Assembly (NCBI RefSeq): GCF_002265265.1
Contig: NZ_NOIF01000008.1
Span: 1-61,155 of the forward strand
Reading direction: 5' to 3'
Source: Photobacterium sanguinicancri
GTDB lineage: Bacteria > Pseudomonadota > Gammaproteobacteria > Enterobacterales > Vibrionaceae
Length of the DNA stretch: 61,155 nt
The notes under the pieces are model-generated. The model saw only the letters and a list, made by a program, of their open reading frames with translations, was not told the origin of the DNA and did no database searches. A program made the translations under genes and the position numbers. This document shows, piece after piece, positions 56,037 through 61,155 of the stretch. Position 1 is the first letter of the stretch, and every line of letters begins with the position of its first letter.

Positions 56037-57446
56037 CTACTGCCATTGTTTTGCTAGTTCTCGTATTGTGCTCTCGCTAAGAGTTGTACTGGCAACCGCG
56101 AGTACTTCTGCCGTTGCATTTTGTCCTGTAATTAAGCGGGTCGCTTGTGCCCACTTAATATCAATGGGCTTACTTGAGCAAAAGTCATCGACACAGTACC
56201 AGTAGATGATTTTCATCTGTGTGCCAGTATCATTTAAAACAAGGACTTCGGTGGCATCGAGATCTGGAGTTAACTGAATAACCTGTGAAGCCACTTCCCT
56301 CCAGTGTTTCTTATTAAATAATTGATTGTTTTGATTGATAATTTCGCCTTCATCTTGACGAAGACTGAATATTGCATTGAAGTACTCAACACTGCCATCT
56401 TGACTCTGACCTAAGACGTGTTGTTGAGCGTGTTGAAACTGAATTCCCCATTTTGATTGACTGATAGGCGTGACATTGTTTGGCATCAGCTTTGCGTTTT
56501 TCGCGACGATATCGTTAGTTTTAAAGGATTGTTCCCATAACCCTAAGCTTAGTAAAACCATGGTTAAACAACCGATAACTTTCAGACTTTTATCTGCTTT
56601 CTCGGTAGAGACATTATGAAAGGCAAAGTCAGTGCTTTTCGCAGGAGGATCGGCAAAGATATTGGCAGTGAAAAAGATAACCAAAATAACAATACTGAAA
56701 AATACCCAACCATATACGAGGTGATCAGCACCTGTTGCGTGCTCCATATCGCTGAGGTAACCAATAGTGATAATGCCAAAAGCCCTGAGTCCATTGGCAA
56801 CAATAGGGAAGATAAAAGAAAAGCCAGTGAAAAGGATTCGTTTCCACCAATGGTTGAATTGCAAGTAGGCAAAAAGCGTTCCCAAGGCAATGCTCGAAAT
56901 AAGAAAGCGTATACCAGAACATGCTTCAGCAACGTGAAATTGGCCATTAGGAATCGTGAGGTAAAGGCCTTCACGGTATACCGGAATATTAACAATATTT
57001 AAGAAGAAAACGGAAAGATCAGCTGTGATAATCTGAAGTGCCGGTACCAGCTCTTCGCCAAAGGGCGCCGCAAAAATCAAAAAGAGGATAGGGAACCAAA
57101 GTAGCTTTGCCATTGGGGTGCCAATGACTGCCCATATGATGAGTTGCAAACTGACTACACTGGCCACGTGCTGAAATAAAGATATATCGGCTGCGCGCCC
57201 AAGAAGCCATAACATCGCAGGAAAAATGAGTAAGAAAAGAGGGATCCAACTAGAGGTGTAAGGTACTTTCCGAATATCTTGTCGCTTTTGCCATACTAGC
57301 CATAATGAAATAGGAACAATCAAAAAGCAGTGTTCATAGGTTTTTGATTGCATCCATACACTGACCATTGTTTGTAAAGAGCCTGAAAAAACCAGCCCCC
57401 ACGCGGCCAAAGGAAGCATTAAGCGTAATATGATAGAGTTATTCAT
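56037..57446 (-). CDS. xrtA: Exosortase A with C-terminal EpsI domain
   Basis: A 469-residue inner-membrane transpeptidase-like enzyme of the exosortase family, which cleaves and sorts PEP-CTERM proteins. It has eight or so membrane segments. Catalytic residues can be seen: Cys176 in VAEACSGIRFL, Arg221 in ANGLRAFG and His242 in DHLVYGW. The C-terminal about 170 residues (from IVAKNAKLM) form a periplasmic EpsI (DUF3485) domain, which is common on XrtA. It overlaps the next gene upstream by 8 bp. The presence of XrtA implies PEP-CTERM substrates, none of which is in this window. Confidence 0.93.
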   Translation of the reverse strand: MNNSIILRLMLPLAAWGLVFSGSLQTMVSVWMQSKTYEHCFLIVPISLWLVWQKRQDIRKVPYTSSWIPLFLLIFPAMLWLLGRAADISLFQHVASVVSLQLIIWAVIGTPMAKLLWFPILFLIFAAPFGEELVPALQIITADLSVFFLNIVNIPVYREGLYLTIPNGQFHVAEACSGIRFLISSIALGTLFAYLQFNHWWKRILFTGFSFIFPIVANGLRAFGIITIGYLSDMEHATGADHLVYGWVFFSIVILVIFFTANIFADPPAKSTDFAFHNVSTEKADKSLKVIGCLTMVLLSLGLWEQSFKTNDIVAKNAKLMPNNVTPISQSKWGIQFQHAQQHVLGQSQDGSVEYFNAIFSLRQDEGEIINQNNQLFNKKHWREVASQVIQLTPDLDATEVLVLNDTGTQMKIIYWYCVDDFCSSKPIDIKWAQATRLITGQNATAEVLAVASTTLSESTIRELAKQWQ

Positions 57447-58653
57447 GGCTCTCTCCTAAATAGCTTAATAGGGGGGTGAGTTTGGCCTCCCAGCTAAAAT
57501 TGGCTTCAAGCCATTGACGGGACTCCGTTGCGGTAAGTACTGGATTCTCTAATTTTTCAATAATCCAAGCTGTGATTTCTTCAGGGGAATCCTCGACAGA
57601 AAGGTATTGCGTCGGGTAGTTTTCAAGCCCCTCCATGCCGATGGTGGATGAGAGAACAGGCTTCGCCATCGCCATTGCTTCTAATATTTTATTTTGAATC
57701 CCACGAGCCATCCGCATTGGTGCGATGGCGCCTTTCGCATGTTGCATATATGGGCGAATATCTTCAACTCTGCCCGTTACCACAACCCCTTTTTCTTGCG
57801 CTAAATTGAGTACAGATTTAGGCGGGGCTGAACCGACGATATAAAAATAACTCTCTGGTTGCGCGGCAAGCACACTTGGCCATACATTTTCGACAAACCA
57901 CAAAACAGCATCAATATTGGGGCGGTAGTCCATAGCGCCAGTGAAAACGATGTAGTTTTGTGAATCTAATGCGTAGGGCTCTGATAGCACAGAGGGTTGC
58001 TCGGGCGAAAAGTAAGCGCAATCGAGACCATTTTCAAGAATTTGAATTTTTGGTTTGGTCTGTTTATCGACCATGGTTTTAAATTGGTCAGCTTCAGTTT
58101 CTGAAATAAAACAGCTGATATCAAAGTTATCAGCAACGTTTATCTCAAAATGCTCTAGCGTCGTATGTTCTCGTTGATAAACATAGCGCATGATGCCCGT
58201 TGCTTGATGTGCATACTGGCGCCATTTATCGGAATCAATATCAGCAAAATGAATCACTTTATGAATCGAAGTGGGCGGATTAAGTAGGTACTGCGCCATA
58301 CAGCCTGAATAGACGAAGGCCTTTTCGATACCATGGGTGGTTATAACCTGATTAACCCAGTTTTGCATTTTTTTGTGCGAGTAGTAAGGCACTGTGATTG
58401 GATCACCCGTTAAAAAAGCGCGTAAGCCTTTAACCTTTGCTATAGAAGGATTCAGTGGAATAAAGAGGGTCTCTTTACACAGTTTTTTTACGTCATCGAC
58501 ATAGCGCTGATCAAACTGATCATCGATAAAACAACCAAGATAAACATCGAAATGGCGACTTAAAAATTTAAGTACGTTGCACGTTGTTATCTTATCGCCT
58601 TTATTGGGCGGGAAAGGAATGCGGTGGCATAGGTATAACAATGGCTCTTTCAT
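57439..58653 (-). CDS. XrtA-associated glycosyltransferase (GT4-like)
   Basis: A 404-residue GT-B protein beginning MKEPLLYLCHRIPFPPNKGD, followed by KGLRAFLTGDPITVPYYSHK; both are characteristic of the glycosyltransferase family (TIGR03087) linked to PEP-CTERM/XrtA loci. The C-terminal domain has IVFTGAMDYRPNIDAVLWF and PMRMARGIQNKILEAMAMA. The start at 58653 follows AGGG; an in-frame GTG nine bases upstream is also possible. It sits 5 bp after the FemAB-like gene and overlaps xrtA by 8 bp. Confidence 0.9.
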   Translation of the reverse strand: MKEPLLYLCHRIPFPPNKGDKITTCNVLKFLSRHFDVYLGCFIDDQFDQRYVDDVKKLCKETLFIPLNPSIAKVKGLRAFLTGDPITVPYYSHKKMQNWVNQVITTHGIEKAFVYSGCMAQYLLNPPTSIHKVIHFADIDSDKWRQYAHQATGIMRYVYQREHTTLEHFEINVADNFDISCFISETEADQFKTMVDKQTKPKIQILENGLDCAYFSPEQPSVLSEPYALDSQNYIVFTGAMDYRPNIDAVLWFVENVWPSVLAAQPESYFYIVGSAPPKSVLNLAQEKGVVVTGRVEDIRPYMQHAKGAIAPMRMARGIQNKILEAMAMAKPVLSSTIGMEGLENYPTQYLSVEDSPEEITAWIIEKLENPVLTATESRQWLEANFSWEAKLTPLLSYLGESHE

Positions 58654-58658
58654 AGTGT

Positions 58659-59699
58659 TCACCCTAAATACTTCGATAACATTGGCCCTAATTGGCGACT
58701 AATGCCGAGTGGCAGTTTTTGCCATGCTTGGATGAAAAAACGATACTTTGGATTGTTTGGCGATAAGTTAGGGAGAGATTTTGCGTTAACAAGGGCAATG
58801 CGATAGTGCAGTGGTTTTTCGTCCATTCCCCAGTGACGTTTATATTGATAAGCGCCCGAGTCAATTTTGCTACGGCCAAAATCAAAAGCGTCAGCCCCTT
58901 TTTTCTGGGCTTCACACATGAGCTGGTAGTACATAAAGTCATTACTTTTTAGCTGTCTGGCTTGCGTTGTACCGCCGCCATAATAGGGAAGGACTTGTTT
59001 TTTGTAGTAAAAACTTAAAACGCTTGAAACAGGGACATTGTTACTGTCCCTAATAACGAGCGTTTCACAACGTTCGCCAAAAGTTTGTTTTAACTCACTA
59101 AAAAGCGCTTTGTTAAAAACAGGTGTACCCAAATTTCGGACTGATTCAGCATATACTTGATAACAAAGTGCAGGGTTATTTGTTAGATCTGCGTGTAAGC
59201 TGTTTTTATTGGATTGGCGAATAACAGCGCGTTGTTTACGTTTAACCGTCGAGAGGATGGCATCAGGGTTAGCTTCGAGCGCACATGAGAACGTTGCGTG
59301 ATGACAATGTGGCTGCCAAGGTGCTTCACTTTCTTTATTCTCTTTGTCCCTTAGTTCAATGTAATCAACATTGAGTGAACATCCTAGTTCATAAGCTGCT
59401 TTTTCTAATGCTTTTCTAACATCATCATCATCGGCAATAACACCGCCGTAAACGCAAAAAGGGGTCGAGACTAGCGCATGACCAAACAATCGACTTTTTT
59501 GCTCAAAAAGCGGCAATATGCCGACAAGCTGATCATCATTTTCCGCTAATAAATAGTGATGACGATGACCAAAAACTTTACTGATAACATGTTGCCACCC
59601 CGTTAGATGAAAAAAGCTACCGTCGTCATGGTTATCAACGTAATTGTCCCAAGCTGGAAAGTCGTTGTCTGCTATCTTCCTGATTGCTAGATTTTTCAT
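58659..59699 (-). CDS. FemAB-like protein of the PEP-CTERM/XrtA system
   Basis: A 346-residue protein of the FemAB/GNAT superfamily. FFHLTGWQHVISKVFGH and STPFCVYGGVIADD in the N half and VLPYYGGGTTQARQLKSNDF, YYQLMCEAQKKGADAFDFGR in the C half match the XrtA-linked FemAB group. It probably transfers an acyl or aminoacyl group to the polymer or its precursor. It overlaps the upstream deacetylase gene by 65 bp, which is long, so the true start may be slightly further downstream. Confidence 0.88.
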   Translation of the reverse strand: MKNLAIRKIADNDFPAWDNYVDNHDDGSFFHLTGWQHVISKVFGHRHHYLLAENDDQLVGILPLFEQKSRLFGHALVSTPFCVYGGVIADDDDVRKALEKAAYELGCSLNVDYIELRDKENKESEAPWQPHCHHATFSCALEANPDAILSTVKRKQRAVIRQSNKNSLHADLTNNPALCYQVYAESVRNLGTPVFNKALFSELKQTFGERCETLVIRDSNNVPVSSVLSFYYKKQVLPYYGGGTTQARQLKSNDFMYYQLMCEAQKKGADAFDFGRSKIDSGAYQYKRHWGMDEKPLHYRIALVNAKSLPNLSPNNPKYRFFIQAWQKLPLGISRQLGPMLSKYLG

Positions 59700-60567
59700 C
59701 GCTTACTAATCCATGTAATTGATAGGTGTTGTACATTGTGTCCCACTGGAAATCGCTGAGGAGCCGATGAATGCGGGCTTCCATACGATTCAAGTTCAGG
59801 TAGTGCCGTACACGAGATTTTATTGAAATACCGTGCATTTGTGGTTGCATAGGGTCAATTTCCCACGGATGGAAATAAAAACTGAAAGGCTGTTGAGTTT
59901 GTTGCCTGAAACGCTCTATGAAATAGCGACTTAAAGCATATGGGTACAATCGAAAATATCCCCCACCACCAATAGGTACATTTCGATTTAGTACATTGAG
60001 TGTTGGAATTGGAATTTCGATAATCCCTTCTTGGCGTAGATGCTTAAATCGAGGCCACTCTGGTGTGCCGTAAATATCGTGTTTAACAGGATAAGTGCTG
60101 CTAGTGTAGCTAAAGCCCGCTTGTTGTAATTCTTCAAAAGCCCAAGTGTTACCTAGCCCAATTGAAAAGCTGGGTGCACGGTAGCCATGCACGCGCATAC
60201 CAGATTGATCTTCGAGTAGCTGCTTACTGCGACATATATCTTGCCTAAAGGTTTCTCGTGTTTGTTTGTTCGCATGCTGGTGGGCAAAACCATGGCTCGC
60301 CAACTCATGCCCACCTGCAACAATTGCTCGTGCTAAATTGGGGCAGGCTTCTGCGACCCAACCTAAGATAAAAAACGTAGCTTTTACATCATGCTGATCA
60401 AGGATGTTAAGAATGCGATGAGTATTCTTTTCAACACGTAACGGGTATTTATTGCCCCAATCCTCCCGTTTTACAACAGATGAAAATGCTTCAACATGAA
60501 AGTAATCTTCTACATCAATGGTTAAAGCATTGGTTGTTGGGAGAATGTTATTTGTGAATCCATTCAT
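59635..60567 (-). CDS. Polysaccharide deacetylase of the XrtA system
   Basis: A 310-residue CE4-fold hydrolase with a C-terminal DUF3473-like extension. ALTIDVEDYFHVEAF gives the catalytic Asp and first metal residue, GHELASHGFAHQH the two metal His, and RAPSFSIG the conserved Arg. SFYFHPWEID near residue 225 marks the XrtA-type extension. It would remove N-acetyl groups from the polymer. No signal peptide is visible. The ribosome binding site is GAGGG. Confidence 0.92.
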   Translation of the reverse strand: MNGFTNNILPTTNALTIDVEDYFHVEAFSSVVKREDWGNKYPLRVEKNTHRILNILDQHDVKATFFILGWVAEACPNLARAIVAGGHELASHGFAHQHANKQTRETFRQDICRSKQLLEDQSGMRVHGYRAPSFSIGLGNTWAFEELQQAGFSYTSSTYPVKHDIYGTPEWPRFKHLRQEGIIEIPIPTLNVLNRNVPIGGGGYFRLYPYALSRYFIERFRQQTQQPFSFYFHPWEIDPMQPQMHGISIKSRVRHYLNLNRMEARIHRLLSDFQWDTMYNTYQLHGLVSDEKSSNQEDSRQRLSSLGQLR

Positions 60568-60604
60568 GGCAAGCCCTCTAGAATAAGTGATGGAATATCA
60601 AGAA

Positions 60605-61155
60605 CTAACGTCCTTTACCAAACAGCACTATTTCAGAAGTGCGCACGAGTATCAGTAAATCAAGGATAAAGCTACGATGTTTTATGTAATAAAGGTCAAA
60701 CTTTAGTTTTTCAATGGCATCTTCCTTGCCACAACCATAGGGATACTTTAGTTGAGCCCAGCCTGTTAAGCCGGGCTTAACATTATGGCGATGGTTGTAA
60801 TATGGAATAGACTCTTCGAATTGTTCTGAAAAATGAGGGCGTTCAGGGCGAGGGCCAACAAAACACATATCACCTCGAAAAACATTAAAAAGTTGGGGTA
60901 GCTCGTCTATGCGATATTTACGAAGGTAGTGGCCAACTCTGGTTATGCGAGGGTCTGCTTTTTCTGCCCATTTTATGCCATCTTTTTCCGCGTCTAAGGA
61001 CATGCTTCTAAATTTATAGATTTTGAATGGTTTCCCTTTCAAACCAATACGTTGCTGGGAATATAAAATGGGCGATGAAATACCGTCTTCTAACTTTATA
61101 AATAAAATAGCGAATAAAATAAGCGGCCAACAAAAGAGTAAAATTAAAACAGCGA
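60605..61155 (-). CDS. Priming sugar transferase (partial, runs off the right edge)
   Basis: The C-terminal about 183 residues of a polyprenyl-phosphate glycosyl-1-phosphate transferase. A hydrophobic segment at the window edge is followed by PILYSQQRIGLKGKPFKIYK, FRSMSLDAE, the ITRVGHYLRKYRIDELPQL and CFVGPRPERP motifs, and KPGLTGWAQL. It initiates the repeat unit by loading the first sugar phosphate onto undecaprenyl phosphate. The frame is open to the last base, so the start lies outside the window. In related loci this gene is called epsB or is fused to a larger membrane part. Confidence 0.92.
   Translation of the reverse strand, partial: AVLILLFCWPLILFAILFIKLEDGISSPILYSQQRIGLKGKPFKIYKFRSMSLDAEKDGIKWAEKADPRITRVGHYLRKYRIDELPQLFNVFRGDMCFVGPRPERPHFSEQFEESIPYYNHRHNVKPGLTGWAQLKYPYGCGKEDAIEKLKFDLYYIKHRSFILDLLILVRTSEIVLFGKGR

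Noticed and set aside
58659..60567. A frameshift was suspected from the 65-bp overlap of the deacetylase and FemAB-like genes.
   Set aside because: Both reading frames retain all family motifs to their ends, so the overlap or a later FemAB start explains it.

Overview
The window reads as a chromosomal segment of a marine gammaproteobacterium of the Vibrionaceae, most likely Photobacterium or a close relative. This is inferred from the low-to-moderate GC content, the protein sequences (NupC, RhlE, lipase with foldase, type I-F Cas proteins) and the gene mix. No rRNA or tRNA is visible to fix the genus.

Layout. (1) 1-3.5 kb: a leftward 2-keto-3-deoxygalactonate (galactonate-type) catabolic operon: GntR/FadR regulator, DgoK kinase, DgoA aldolase and a TRAP substrate-binding protein. 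Two copies of a near-palindromic operator sit at the regulator and kinase starts. (2) 3.8-6.5 kb: a tight two-gene operon of unknown function, a DUF4145-like protein with helical repeats followed by a PcfJ-domain protein, behind a perfect 12-bp hairpin. (3) 6.5-15.3 kb: housekeeping and accessory genes: a lipoprotein esterase, an exported Ntn amidase with a divergent LysR regulator, an AraC-Ogt fusion, an internally deleted EamA transporter, a flippase, a lipoate-ligase-like protein, and a secreted lipase with its foldase. (4) 15.3-28.4 kb: an IS1595-like element with a duplicated right end, then a complete type I-F CRISPR-Cas locus (cas1, cas2-3, csy1-4) and an array of 53 full repeats, one terminal partial repeat and 53 spacers. 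(5) 28.4-36.7 kb: ordinary genes (NupC, an exported family II pyrophosphatase, a flavin reductase, LysR, alcohol dehydrogenase, RhlE) and three small or broken ORFs. (6) 37-61 kb: an exosortase A (XrtA) type exopolysaccharide locus. It includes the PrsT TPR lipoprotein, two beta-helix proteins, VanZ, a trypsin-like protease, a CelD-like acyltransferase, a Wzx flippase, GDP-heptose precursor genes (hddC, gmhA, hddA), an O-ligase, four glycosyltransferases, an asparagine-synthase-like amidotransferase, exosortase A with a C-terminal EpsI domain, a FemAB-like protein, a polysaccharide deacetylase and the priming sugar transferase, which runs off the right edge.

How they work together. The dgo genes import and split an acidic sugar under repression by their own regulator. 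The Cas genes and array form a self-contained adaptive immune locus: Cas1 and Cas2-3 for acquisition and target destruction, Csy1-4 for crRNA processing and surveillance. The XrtA locus should build, flip, polymerise and modify a heptose-containing surface polysaccharide and anchor PEP-CTERM proteins, although no PEP-CTERM substrate is encoded in the window. The least explained parts are the DUF4145/PcfJ operon, the exported pyrophosphatase, a 29-residue membrane peptide translationally coupled to the O-ligase, and the missing gmhB and missing sorting substrates in the XrtA locus.
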